From positions 1 to 64,000 of the forward strand of contig NZ_CABVHY010000021.1 of assembly GCF_902497875.1 (NCBI RefSeq): a DNA stretch of 64,000 nucleotides, read 5' to 3'. Each line of letters opens with the position of its first letter. Position 1 is the first letter of the stretch. Under the pieces are notes generated by a model. That model ran no database searches and was not told the origin of the DNA. It saw only the letters and a program-made list of their open reading frames with translations. This DNA comes from Pseudomonas fluorescens. Lineage in GTDB: Bacteria > Pseudomonadota > Gammaproteobacteria > Pseudomonadales > Pseudomonadaceae. The position numbers and the translations under genes were made by a program. Of this stretch, positions 15,449-24,359 are shown piece by piece.

Positions 15449-17932
15449 TCAGAACCCCACGCTGGCCTGCACAAAGAATGTCCGTGGCTGCCCGACGTAG
15501 ATCCCCGAGTTGTTGTCGCTCGAGCGGGTGTAGTACTGGTGATCGAAGAGGTTTTTCACCCCGGCGCCGAGTTTCAGGTTCGACAACTGTGAGCCGAAGT
15601 CGTAACCGCCGCGAACGTTCCAGGTCACGTAACCCGGCATGTCACCGAACTGACCATCGGCGGTACCTTCGGTGATGTAGTTGCCACTGAAGCTGCCATC
15701 GGCGTTGATCCCGGTGCCCGGTGCATGCTGTTTGGACTGGGCGAACGCATCGAGGTTATAGGTCCAGCGATTGATGTCGTAACGCAGCCCCAGGGTAGCG
15801 ACTTGCCGGGAATAGAACGGCAGATCACGGCCCTTGAAGCCGGGGATGTCACCTTCGTTGGTGGCGCGGGTGTAGGTGAACCCGGCGTTGGCGGTCAGGC
15901 CAGACAACCGTGGGTCGAGGGCGGCCAGGTCATAGCGCACCGATGCTTCCAGGCCCTGGTGCTTGGTGGCACCGAGGTTGGTCCAGCCGACATCGTTGCT
16001 GACGTATTGCAGCTCTTCGTCGAAGTCGATGTAGAACAGCGTGACCTCACCGCCCCACACCTCATCGTTGTAGCGGGTACCGATCTCGTAGGTCTTGGCT
16101 TTTTCCGGGTTCAGGCCGTTCGCGGTCTGGTCACCCACCCCGCCTTGACCGAGCTGGAAGTACTGCAGGCTACCGAACGAAGTCTCGTAGTTGGCGAAGA
16201 GTTTCCAGGCGTCGGACAGGTGATACATCACGCTCAGGGCCGGTAGCGGCTCGTTACTTTCGATGTCGCGACGTTTCTCCTGCACCGGCCGGCCATTGAG
16301 GCCCAGCACCGGTCGCTCGTGCCACTCGGTTTTAATGTTTTCGAAACGGATGCCCGGGGTAATGGTCCAGTTGCCGACATCGATCTTGTCGTCGATGTAA
16401 AACGCATTGGCTTCGGTGCCGCCGGTACGGTCCTGATAGACATGCCCGTCCGAGGTCGGGGTGACTACCGGCTCATTGTTCACCAGCGCCAGGCGGCTGG
16501 CCTCTTCGTGCATGCCTTCTTTCAAGTAGCGATAACCGACGCTGGCTTCCTGAGTGGTCGGCCCGACGTCGAACACATGGGACACCCGCGGCTCGATGCC
16601 GTAGGTGTAATAGGTGCGCGGATAGGAACTGAGGGTTTTCTGATCGCGGGCGGCGATGTTGCTGCCACGGAAGCTGTCGGAGTAATAAGTCAGCACTTCG
16701 AACTGGGTGCGGTCGTCGATTTGGCGCAGGTACTTGAAGGACACGTCCTTGCGCCGGCCGCTGAAGTTGTCCCAATCACGGTCGGACTGGAACGGATCAG
16801 CATCGAATTGCGCCTGGGTCAGGCCGCCGGGCATGTCGGCGCTGGCGTCGTAGTAATGGAAATTCAGCGAAAAATCGTCCTGATCGGTCGGTGCCCAGTG
16901 GGTCTTGAGGATCACGTCGTCGATGTCGTTGTCATTATTGCTTTTGCGGTAGCCGTCGCCATTCACACCCGAGTAGAGCAAGGCCACGCCCATGCCGTTA
17001 TCCGCGGTGCCACCAAGGAACGCCGTGTCGATGTGCTTCCAGCCGCCGCGTTGCGAGGTTTCCAGGGTGCTGCCGACTTCACCGGAGAACTTCTCGGGGA
17101 TTGCCCGGGTCACGAAGTTGATCACCCCGCCGACGTTCTGCGGTCCGTAACGCACGGAGCCGGCACCCCGGACCACGTCGATGCTGTCGAGGTTGCCGGA
17201 AGAAATCGGCGCCATGGACAACTGCGGTTGGCCGTAAGGAGCAAAGGCCGCCGGCACGCCGTCGATCAACACCGTGGAGCGCGGCGACAGGCGCGAAGTC
17301 AGCCCCCGCACGCCGACGTTCAGCGAAATGTCACTGCCGCCAGTGCCGTTGGCTTCTTGTACTTGCACGCCGGGAACCCGGCGCAGCACATCGCCGACGT
17401 TCATCGCGCCCTGCTCGACCATCGCTTCGCGGCGGATCACCGTCCGCGCGCCCGGGTGGTTTTGCACCACGGCGGCGTCGGCGTCGCCGAGCCAGTCACC
17501 GACCACCTTGATATCAGTCACGCCCAATTCCAGTGGGCCGGTTGGCGCAGCGGAAGCGGATGAGGGAGCCGGACTCAAGGTCACCGAGCCGGCATCGATC
17601 TGATAGTCCAGACCACTGCCTTCAAGCAATTGACGCAGCGCCTGTTCCGGCGACAGGTTGCCATCCACGGCCGGCGCCTGCTTGCCGGCCACCAATTCCG
17701 GGTTGAAGAATACTTGCAGCGACGTTTGCTGACCCAGTTGGCTCAGGGCTTCACCCAAGGGTTGAGCCTGGATGTGAATGTTGCCGGGCGCCTGCTCGGC
17801 ATAAGCCAATGGCAGGCCTGCGCTGACCGCGAGGGCCAGCGCCAGTGGCAGCCAACGAAAAGAGCGCGTGGCGGTATTGTTGTTTTTAACGTCGAGGTTC
17901 TTCACGTCGAGCTTGTCCTGTTGATCACACAT
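15449..17932 (-). CDS. fecA: Ferric citrate outer-membrane receptor FecA
   Basis: An 827-residue TonB-dependent receptor and transducer. Signal peptide (about 20-46, ending LAYAE), N-terminal STN signalling domain (about 50-120, QPLGEALSQLGQQTSLQVFF), plug (VVGDWLGDA, GARTVIRREAM, VRGLTSRLSPRSTVLIDGVP, FAPYGQPQLS, RYGPQNVGGVINFVTRAIP) and a 22-strand barrel ending in Phe. Many plug stretches match what I recall of E. coli FecA closely, including the WLGDA region and the APYGQPQLS loop. I use the ATG at 17932, which has an AGGTG site; an in-frame start exists at 17971. It is third in fecI-fecR-fecA. Confidence 0.9.
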   Translation of the reverse strand: MCDQQDKLDVKNLDVKNNNTATRSFRWLPLALALAVSAGLPLAYAEQAPGNIHIQAQPLGEALSQLGQQTSLQVFFNPELVAGKQAPAVDGNLSPEQALRQLLEGSGLDYQIDAGSVTLSPAPSSASAAPTGPLELGVTDIKVVGDWLGDADAAVVQNHPGARTVIRREAMVEQGAMNVGDVLRRVPGVQVQEANGTGGSDISLNVGVRGLTSRLSPRSTVLIDGVPAAFAPYGQPQLSMAPISSGNLDSIDVVRGAGSVRYGPQNVGGVINFVTRAIPEKFSGEVGSTLETSQRGGWKHIDTAFLGGTADNGMGVALLYSGVNGDGYRKSNNDNDIDDVILKTHWAPTDQDDFSLNFHYYDASADMPGGLTQAQFDADPFQSDRDWDNFSGRRKDVSFKYLRQIDDRTQFEVLTYYSDSFRGSNIAARDQKTLSSYPRTYYTYGIEPRVSHVFDVGPTTQEASVGYRYLKEGMHEEASRLALVNNEPVVTPTSDGHVYQDRTGGTEANAFYIDDKIDVGNWTITPGIRFENIKTEWHERPVLGLNGRPVQEKRRDIESNEPLPALSVMYHLSDAWKLFANYETSFGSLQYFQLGQGGVGDQTANGLNPEKAKTYEIGTRYNDEVWGGEVTLFYIDFDEELQYVSNDVGWTNLGATKHQGLEASVRYDLAALDPRLSGLTANAGFTYTRATNEGDIPGFKGRDLPFYSRQVATLGLRYDINRWTYNLDAFAQSKQHAPGTGINADGSFSGNYITEGTADGQFGDMPGYVTWNVRGGYDFGSQLSNLKLGAGVKNLFDHQYYTRSSDNNSGIYVGQPRTFFVQASVGF

Positions 17933-18001
17933 GTGTGCACCTGTTAATGCAAACCAGTTGCAGTTGGACAAGAAGACGAAGAACTCGAAAAAAACCTGAA
18001 T

Positions 18002-18985
18002 CTATCGCGCAATTATTTCCTGACTGCCATCGTCAAGGGTTCGCACCGCCACCGGCAGAATGCTCGGCAAGGCCTTGAGCAGCGCATCGGTGTCGGCGGA
18101 TTTGAACACGCTGGTCAGGCGCAGATTACCCACCGCAGGATTGGTTACACGCAGGGGTTTATCCCGATAACGCGATACTTCATGGGCCACTTCAGTCAGG
18201 CTGGCGTTGTTGAATACCAGCTTGCCGCTGCGCCAGGCCGTGAGTTCCTGAGGGTTGACGGCATAAGCCGCGGCCACCTGGCCCAGTGCATCGACTCGGG
18301 TGCCAAGGCCGGCGGTCAGGCTGACAAACTTGCCGTCGGCGGCCTCGCTGCCTTGCACCTTGACCGTCCCTGCTTCAACCACCACCCGGGTTTCGGCCTC
18401 ATCGCGGCGCACGTCGAAGCGCGTCCCGGTCACTGTGACCTTGCCGGCCCCGGCGGCGACAATAAAGGGCCGACGACTGTCGTGCTCGACGCTGAACATC
18501 GCTTCGCCCTGGGTGAGTTCGATCCTGCGACGGTCCTGTTCATAGCGCACCTGAATTTGGCTGCGGCTGTTCAATTCGATCACCGAACCGTCCGGCAACG
18601 CCACCTGGCGACGCTCGCCGAGGGCCGTGGAGAATTCGGCGGTGTAGGCTGCCGGCTGGCTCAAACCGTTAAACAAGCCCAAGCCGAGGGACACTGCAAG
18701 CACACTGGCCGCCACCGCATAACGCATGATCGGGCGGCGTTTGGCTCGAGGTGGTGGGGTGTCACACAATGCCTGCAAACGCGCCCTGGGCAACAGGTCG
18801 GTAGCCGTCCAGAGTTTTTTCAGCAACAGGAATTCATCCCGATGCTGAGGATGCTCCTCCAGCCAGGCCCCGAAGCGCAGATGATCTTCGGCGCTCACCG
18901 GCTGATCCTGCAGGCGCACGAACCACTGCGCCGCTTCATCGCGAACCGTCATCGAACCGCACGCACAATCACCCGTCTCCATCAT
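18002..18985 (-). CDS. fecR: FecR-family anti-sigma regulator
   Basis: A 327-residue protein with an N-terminal cytoplasmic domain (DEAAQWFVRLQDQPVSAEDHLRF, EEHPQHRDEFLLLKKLW), one membrane segment (about 90-108, YAVAASVLAVSLGLGLF) and a periplasmic FecR domain (LPDGSVIELNSRSQIQV, GEAMFSVEHDSRRPFIV). It carries the signal from the FecA STN domain to the sigma factor FecI. The gene lies 40 bases after fecI and 69 bases before fecA. Starts at 18985, 18982 or the internal MTVRDEAAQ (18952) are all possible. Confidence 0.92.
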   Translation of the reverse strand: MMETGDCACGSMTVRDEAAQWFVRLQDQPVSAEDHLRFGAWLEEHPQHRDEFLLLKKLWTATDLLPRARLQALCDTPPPRAKRRPIMRYAVAASVLAVSLGLGLFNGLSQPAAYTAEFSTALGERRQVALPDGSVIELNSRSQIQVRYEQDRRRIELTQGEAMFSVEHDSRRPFIVAAGAGKVTVTGTRFDVRRDEAETRVVVEAGTVKVQGSEAADGKFVSLTAGLGTRVDALGQVAAAYAVNPQELTAWRSGKLVFNNASLTEVAHEVSRYRDKPLRVTNPAVGNLRLTSVFKSADTDALLKALPSILPVAVRTLDDGSQEIIAR

Positions 18986-19025
18986 GGAATGTCCTGTTTG
19001 GCGGTGGGAGAAAAGTCACGGCAGA

Positions 19026-19526
19026 TCATTGACTCAGTCCATCGAGACGGTCGCGCAGATGCCGCAGGGTGCGGATCATATACTTTTCCACCATGTTTTT
19101 AGACAGCCCCAGGCGTTCGGCGATCTCCGCCTGGGTCAGGCCTTCGATCTTCTGCCAGACAAACACCTTGCGGCAGTTGACGGGGAGCTCGGTGAGCGCC
19201 CGCTCGATGGAGTCAGCCAGCTGGATCGCGTGCATGAAATGCTCCGGATCGCCGCTGGGCGGCGAACTCTGATGAATCGCTTCCAGTTCCATGGCACCGC
19301 GGCGATCTTCACGCCGATAAGCATCCACCGCGATATTGCGCGCGGTTTGATGCAGGTATGCCCGTGGCTGCTCGACCGTCGCCGAATCGGACTCGAGCAC
19401 CCGCACGAACGTGTCATGGGCCAGATCCTCGGCCTGCTGACGATTTCTCAGCCGACGCGTCCAGGTGCCGATCAACTCTTCGTAGTGCTCGAAAAAGCCT
19501 TGTCTGCGGGGCAGCTTGGGGGTCAT
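19026..19526 (-). CDS. fecI: ECF sigma factor FecI
   Basis: A 166-residue sigma-70 family ECF factor of the iron-starvation group. Region 2 reads LAHDTFVRVLESD and AYLHQTARNIAVDAYRRE, and region 4 reads LTQAEIAERLGLSKNMVEKYMIRTLRHLRDRL. It should activate fecA when ferric citrate is bound. A Fur-box-like site lies 28 bases upstream of the ATG. Confidence 0.92.
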   Translation of the reverse strand: MTPKLPRRQGFFEHYEELIGTWTRRLRNRQQAEDLAHDTFVRVLESDSATVEQPRAYLHQTARNIAVDAYRREDRRGAMELEAIHQSSPPSGDPEHFMHAIQLADSIERALTELPVNCRKVFVWQKIEGLTQAEIAERLGLSKNMVEKYMIRTLRHLRDRLDGLSQ

Positions 19527-19553
19527 TGCGGTGCGCTATGGAGGCGGGGCGCG

Positions 19554-19572
19554 AATAGTAATGCTTCCTATT
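19554..19572. promoter_or_regulatory. Fur-box-like site upstream of fecI
   Basis: AATAGTAATGCTTCCTATT has matching 5-base ends (AATAG / CTATT) and an AT-rich 19-base frame like a Fur box, placed where the fecI promoter should be. The match to the consensus is only partial. Confidence 0.45.
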
Positions 19573-19757
19573 AAGCCCGGCAATTCATTCAAGCCGCAAG
19601 TCGTTCCGCTCGTCGCGTTTTCTTCTTCCGCCCCTCGCTCTGGAATGATCCACACCTCAGGCGGGCCTATGCTTAATGAGTACCAAAGACGTTCACAGGC
19701 CAGTCCCGCCTGTGCCGGGAAGACCGCTGCAGAGCGTTGTCATCCCGGATTGTGCCC

Positions 19758-19799
19758 TCGAGGTGGACAGGCAACCCGGACATTTGCAATCCACCTCGA
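19758..19799 (+). promoter_or_regulatory. Stem-loop in hsp20 5' leader
   Basis: TCGAGGTGGA and TCCACCTCGA form a perfect 10-bp stem with a 22-base loop, ending 11 bases before the AGGAG ribosome site of the Hsp20 gene. This may be a leader structure affecting translation. The ribosome site itself is not inside the stem. Confidence 0.4.
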
Positions 19800-19821
19800 A
19801 GTGACCCAAGAGGAGAAAAAA

Positions 19822-20364
19822 ATGTCCAACTCAGTGAAAAAAATGCCCATCAGCTCTGAAGAGAAAACCAGTCGGCAGCCGGGCACACTGGACCCAAGGC
19901 GAACCTTTGAGAAACTGCGGCAGCAAGTCGACCATCTGTTCGAAGATTTCGGTCGAGGCTCGGCGCTCTCTCCTTTCAGCCGCAGCGCTTTCGATCTCGA
20001 GCCGTTCTGGCGCAGGGAATTGATCGGTCACGGCATACCCGCGGTGGATATAGCCGAGAAAGAAAAAAGCTACGAAATCAGCGCCGAACTTCCCGGTCTG
20101 GATGAAAAAAACATCGAAATCAAGCTATCTGATAGCTCTTTGATTATCAGAGGCGAAAAGAAAGAAGACCGGGAAGAGAACCGCAAAGGCTATCACCTCT
20201 CCGAACGCCGTTATGGCTCATTCGAACGGGTCTTCAACTTGCCCAAGGGAGTCGATGCCGACAGGATCGAAGCGCATTTCAGCAAAGGCGTGCTGACGGT
20301 GTCGCTGCCGAAAAAACCCGAGGCCATGAAGGCGGAAAAAATCGTGCAGATCAAGGCCGACTGA
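19822..20364 (+). CDS. Hsp20/alpha-crystallin family small heat-shock protein
   Basis: A 180-residue ATP-independent chaperone that holds unfolding proteins. A variable N-terminal arm (about 1-70) is followed by the alpha-crystallin domain (about 72-170, IPAVDIAEKEKSYEISAELP, LIIRGEKKEDREE, SFERVFNLPKGVDADRIEA, FSKGVLTVSLPK). The C-terminus lacks a clear IxI/V motif. The ATG at 19822 follows a strong AGGAG. It is of the HspC4/class A type rather than IbpA, judging by its length and GERKEE-like loop. Confidence 0.93.
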   Translation: MSNSVKKMPISSEEKTSRQPGTLDPRRTFEKLRQQVDHLFEDFGRGSALSPFSRSAFDLEPFWRRELIGHGIPAVDIAEKEKSYEISAELPGLDEKNIEIKLSDSSLIIRGEKKEDREENRKGYHLSERRYGSFERVFNLPKGVDADRIEAHFSKGVLTVSLPKKPEAMKAEKIVQIKAD

Positions 20365-20380
20365 AACCATGAGTGGCAGT

Positions 20381-20413
20381 GCCCCTTGTCGGGAGACCGG
20401 CAAGGGGCTTTTG
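20381..20413 (+). terminator. Intrinsic terminator after hsp20
   Basis: GCCCCTTGTCGG / CCGGCAAGGGGC is a 12-bp stem (one G-U pair) with a GAGA loop, followed by TTTT. It lies 17 bases after the stop. Confidence 0.88.
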
Positions 20414-20485
20414 CTTGACCGCAGCAACCTCCTCATTTCACCGCTGATCTACAGTGAATCTTGTAACCTTCTCTGGAGAAGACCC

Positions 20486-21469
20486 ATGCGTGCCATGGTG
20501 TTACAAGCCCCTGGCGAGCCTCTGCAATTGCAGGATCGTCCGGTGCCGACCCCCGCCGCTCACCAACTGCTGATCAAGGTGCTTGCCTGTGGGGTCTGCC
20601 GTACCGATCTGCACCTGGTCGATGGCGAGCTGCCGCAAGCTATATTGCCGAGAGTTCCCGGCCATGAAATTGTCGGTCAGGTGATGGCCGTCGGCTCGCA
20701 GGTGGCGCCTTACTGGATCGGCAGGCGAGTCGGTGTTCCTTGGTTGGGCTGGGCCTGTGGGCACTGCGCTTTCTGCCTTGCAGGACGGGAGAACCTGTGT
20801 GATCAGGCACTATTCACCGGGTGCCAGCTTGATGGCGGTTATGCTGACTACACCTTGGCCGATGCACGTTTTTGCCTGTCAATTCCAGCCGCACTGGCGC
20901 CTGTCGAGGCTGCCCCGCTACTGTGTGCCGGGCTGATCGGTTATCGCGCCTTGCGGCTGGCGGGAGCGTCGCAACGACTGGGCCTCTATGGTTTTGGCGC
21001 CGCCGCTCATTTGCTCATACAACTCGCACTGGCGCGTGGTCAGCAGGTCTATGCCTTTACCCGCCCTGGCGATACTAAAGGCCAGGATTACGCAAAAAAA
21101 CTCGGTGCAGCCTGGGCCGGCTCTTCAGAACAAATGCCACCGCAGCCGCTGGACGCCGCGCTGATCTTCGCCCCGGTCGGGGCCCTGATCCCACTGGCCC
21201 TGGCAGCCACGATCAAGGGCGGCTGTGTGATTTGCGCCGGTATCCATATGAGCGATATTCCGGCCTTCCCTTATCAGCTGTTGTGGGGCGAACGGATACT
21301 GCGTTCGGTGGCCAATCTGACCCGCGAGGACGGCAAGGCGTTCTTCGCCGAAATCAGTCATACCCCCGTTCGTTCCCAGGTCACTCGTTTTGCCCTGATC
21401 GACGCTAACTCCGCCCTGTCCTGCCTGCGACAAGGACAGGTCAAAGGCGCGATCGTGCTGACGCCATGA
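20486..21469 (+). CDS. Zinc-dependent alcohol dehydrogenase
   Basis: A 327-residue medium-chain dehydrogenase. The catalytic zinc ligands are in CGVCRTDLH and PGHE; the structural zinc loop is CGHCAFCLAGRENLC. The nucleotide-binding fold reads GLYGFGAAAHLLIQLALARG, where GFGAAA replaces the usual GxGxxG. This is the AdhA/AdhP-like type that oxidises alcohols with NAD(P). The ATG at 20486 follows TGGAGAAG. It may be stress-related, given the adjacent Hsp20 gene, but a terminator separates the two. Confidence 0.9.
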   Translation: MRAMVLQAPGEPLQLQDRPVPTPAAHQLLIKVLACGVCRTDLHLVDGELPQAILPRVPGHEIVGQVMAVGSQVAPYWIGRRVGVPWLGWACGHCAFCLAGRENLCDQALFTGCQLDGGYADYTLADARFCLSIPAALAPVEAAPLLCAGLIGYRALRLAGASQRLGLYGFGAAAHLLIQLALARGQQVYAFTRPGDTKGQDYAKKLGAAWAGSSEQMPPQPLDAALIFAPVGALIPLALAATIKGGCVICAGIHMSDIPAFPYQLLWGERILRSVANLTREDGKAFFAEISHTPVRSQVTRFALIDANSALSCLRQGQVKGAIVLTP

Positions 21470-21570
21470 GCGCCAATGCCTGTTAACGCTGCTCTCCCCA
21501 ATCCTGTACCTCCGGCAGACGGCTCGATAACGCGCGCCTGACAAGTGGCAGGAAAATCCACTTGCGACAA

Positions 21571-21604
21571 AATATTACAAACGTCATATTATACATGTAA
21601 TATT
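21571..21604. promoter_or_regulatory. Inverted repeat operator candidate before emrAB-like genes
   Basis: AATATTACA-N16-TGTAATATT has perfect 9-base arms in a markedly AT-rich stretch, 22 bases before the ATG of the efflux adaptor. It overlaps the likely promoter (TATTAT at 21587). Such sites often bind TetR or MarR repressors, but no such gene is adjacent. Confidence 0.55.
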
Positions 21605-21626
21605 TTCGTCCCACAGGTGCCCTGCC

Positions 21627-22763
21627 ATGACCAGTTTCACTGCAGTTGAAGAACCCGGCGTCGCCGCCACACTGGCCCCACCGCGGCCGGCCTTGTTCAA
21701 ACGTCTGCTGCTGATGCTGCTGGTGGCTGCTTCGCTGGTACTGATCGGGCTTTATGGTCTGCATTGGTGGACCAGCGGACGTTTTATCGAAGACACCGAC
21801 GATGCCTATATTGGCGGCGATGTCACGGTGATCGGGCCAAAAGTACCCGGCTACATCGAGCAGGTGCTGGTGACCGACAATCAACCGGTGCATGCCGGTG
21901 ACTTGCTGATTCGCCTCGACTCACGGGACTACCGCGCCAACCTGGCCAAGGCCGAGGGTGCAGTCGCCGCCGAAGAAGCCTTGCTGGCCAACCTGGATGC
22001 CACCGAACAACTGCAGCACGCGGTGATCGCTCAAGCCCGGGCCGGGATCGATGGGACCGCTGCGGAGATGTCCCGTGCGCGGGACGATAATGCGCGCTAC
22101 AAGCGCCTGGTCGGCAGTTCCGCGGTGTCGGTGGAAAGCGCGCAGCGGGCCGACGCCACCTTCAAGACCGCGCAAGCCCTTGGTGCTCGGGCGCAGGCTG
22201 AACTGCTCGCCAGCCAGCGTCAGCTGATGGTCATCGCCACCCAGAAACAGCAGGCCAGAGCGGCCTTGATCCAGGCCCAGGCCGAGCGCGATATCGCTCG
22301 CTTGAACCTCGGCTACACCGAGTTGCGCGCGCCGATCGATGGGGTCATTGGTAACCGGCGCGCGCGGGTCGGTGCCTATGCTCAGGCCGGTTCGCAACTG
22401 CTCTCGGTGGTGCCGGCCAGCGGCCTGTGGGTCGATGCCAATTTCAAGGAAGATCAATTGGCGCACATGCTCCCGGGTCAGCGGGTCAGCATCCACGCCG
22501 ATGTGCTGCCCGGGCGTGAATTCCATGGGCATCTGGACAGCCTGGCGCCAGCCACCGGCGCGCAGTTCAGCGTACTGCCGCCGGAAAACGCCACCGGCAA
22601 CTTCACCAAAATTGTCCAACGGGTGCCGGTGCGCATTGCCCTCGACCCGGCCGATGCGGTGTTGGGGCAACTACGTCCGGGCCTCTCGGTGACGGCCTCG
22701 GTCGACACCAAAGCCGAGGATAAACAGTCCTCGCCTGCGCTGACCCAGGCCAGCGCACCATGA
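21627..22763 (+). CDS. HlyD/EmrA-family efflux periplasmic adaptor
   Basis: A 378-residue membrane-fusion protein. One N-terminal membrane anchor (about 25-50, RLLLMLLVAASLVLIGLYGL) is followed by a lipoyl/barrel-sandwich half (DDAYIGGDVTVIGPKVPGYI), a long alpha-hairpin (about 115-225) and the closing half (LGYTELRAPIDGVIGNRRARVG). It pairs with the MFS pump downstream, whose start overlaps its stop (ATGA), to form an EmrAB-type drug efflux system. Confidence 0.92.
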   Translation: MTSFTAVEEPGVAATLAPPRPALFKRLLLMLLVAASLVLIGLYGLHWWTSGRFIEDTDDAYIGGDVTVIGPKVPGYIEQVLVTDNQPVHAGDLLIRLDSRDYRANLAKAEGAVAAEEALLANLDATEQLQHAVIAQARAGIDGTAAEMSRARDDNARYKRLVGSSAVSVESAQRADATFKTAQALGARAQAELLASQRQLMVIATQKQQARAALIQAQAERDIARLNLGYTELRAPIDGVIGNRRARVGAYAQAGSQLLSVVPASGLWVDANFKEDQLAHMLPGQRVSIHADVLPGREFHGHLDSLAPATGAQFSVLPPENATGNFTKIVQRVPVRIALDPADAVLGQLRPGLSVTASVDTKAEDKQSSPALTQASAP

Positions 22764-24352
22764 GTCGCGCCCTCATCGCCCCGGCCCAACCCTTCGATGC
22801 CGCTACCATGGCCACCGCGACCAAGGTGTTCGCCTTCGCCACCATGTGCATCGGCATGTTCATTGCGCTGCTGGATATCCAGATCGTCTCGGCCTCACTG
22901 CGGGACATCGGCGGCGGACTCTCGGCCGGCACCGACGAAACCGCCTGGGTGCAGACCAGCTATCTGATCGCCGAAATCATCGTCATCCCGCTCTCGGGCT
23001 GGCTGTCCCGGGTGTTTTCCACGCGCTGGCTGTTTTGCGCCTCGGCGGTCGGTTTCACCCTGGCCAGCCTGCTCTGCGGCGCGGCCTGGAACATCCAGAG
23101 CATGATCGCCTTCCGGGCGCTGCAAGGCTTTCTCGGCGGTTCGATGATTCCCCTGGTGTTCACCACTGCGTTCTTTTTCTTTGCCGGCAAGCAACGGGTG
23201 ATCGCCGCCGCCACCATCGGCGCCGTCGCTTCGCTGGCACCGACCCTGGGCCCGGTGATCGGCGGCTGGATCACCGACATCTCGTCCTGGCACTGGCTGT
23301 TCTACATCAATCTGGTGCCGGGGATTTTCGTCGCGGTGGCGGTGCCGATGCTGGTGAAAATCGACCAGCCGGAACTGTCACTGCTCAAGGGCGCCGACTA
23401 CTTGAGCATGCTGTTCATGGCGCTGTTTCTCGGCTGCCTGCAATACACCCTCGAAGAAGGCCCGCGCTGGAACTGGTTCAGCGACAGCACCATCCTCACC
23501 ACCGCATGGATCTCCGGACTGGCCGGCCTGGCCTTTATCGGCCGCACGTTGCATGTGGCCAATCCGCTCGTCGATTTGCGCGCCTTGAAAGATCGCAACT
23601 TTGCCTTGGGCTGTTTTTTTTCCTTCATCACCGGCATCGGCCTGTTTGCGACCATTTACCTGACGCCGCTGTTTCTCGGACGGGTGCGCGGCTACAGCGC
23701 GCTGGACATCGGGCTGGCGGTGTTTTCTACCGGGGTGTTCCAGATCCTGGCGATTCCGCTCTATGCGTTTCTGGCCAATCGCATCGACCTGCGCTGGATC
23801 ATGATGACCGGGCTTGGGTTATTCGCCCTGTCGATGTGGGATTTCAGCCCGATTACCCACGATTGGGGGGCCAGGGAGTTGATGCTGCCACAAGCCTTGC
23901 GCGGTATCGCCCAGCAATTGGCCGTACCGCCGGCCGTGACCCTGACCCTCGGTGGGCTGGCCCCCTCGCGGTTGAAACATGCTTCGGGGCTGTTCAATCT
24001 GATGCGCAACCTCGGTGGTGCGATCGGTATCGCCGCCTGCGCGACCATCCTCAATGACCGCACCAATCTGCATTTCACCCGGCTGGCGGAGCACCTCAAT
24101 AGCAGTAACGAAGCCTTGAACCACTGGCTGACGCAGGTGGGCAGCAACTTTGCCACCCTTGGCCTGACCGGCGACCAAGGCGTCACCGCCAGCCTGCATC
24201 AGTTGTGGCTGCTGACCTTCCGCGAAGCCCAGACGCAAACCTATGGCGATGCATTTCTGATGATCATGGTCTGCTTCATCATCGCCACAGCGATGGTGCC
24301 CTTGATGCGTAAGGTGCAACCACCGGCCGCGCCGTCAGCAGACGCTCATTGA
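22760..24352 (+). CDS. DHA2-family MFS efflux pump (EmrB-like)
   Basis: A 530-residue inner-membrane transporter with about 14 membrane segments, the DHA2 layout. Motifs include the TM1 LDIQIVSASL pattern (similar to LDxTIVNVALP), WVQTSYLIAEIIVIPLSGWL in TM2, and GPVIGGWITDISSWHWLFYIN (motif C region, TM5). It likely exports drugs or toxic metabolites with the adaptor encoded just upstream and an outer-membrane channel from elsewhere. Confidence 0.93.
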   Translation: MSRALIAPAQPFDAATMATATKVFAFATMCIGMFIALLDIQIVSASLRDIGGGLSAGTDETAWVQTSYLIAEIIVIPLSGWLSRVFSTRWLFCASAVGFTLASLLCGAAWNIQSMIAFRALQGFLGGSMIPLVFTTAFFFFAGKQRVIAAATIGAVASLAPTLGPVIGGWITDISSWHWLFYINLVPGIFVAVAVPMLVKIDQPELSLLKGADYLSMLFMALFLGCLQYTLEEGPRWNWFSDSTILTTAWISGLAGLAFIGRTLHVANPLVDLRALKDRNFALGCFFSFITGIGLFATIYLTPLFLGRVRGYSALDIGLAVFSTGVFQILAIPLYAFLANRIDLRWIMMTGLGLFALSMWDFSPITHDWGARELMLPQALRGIAQQLAVPPAVTLTLGGLAPSRLKHASGLFNLMRNLGGAIGIAACATILNDRTNLHFTRLAEHLNSSNEALNHWLTQVGSNFATLGLTGDQGVTASLHQLWLLTFREAQTQTYGDAFLMIMVCFIIATAMVPLMRKVQPPAAPSADAH

Positions 24353-24359
24353 TCGTGAC

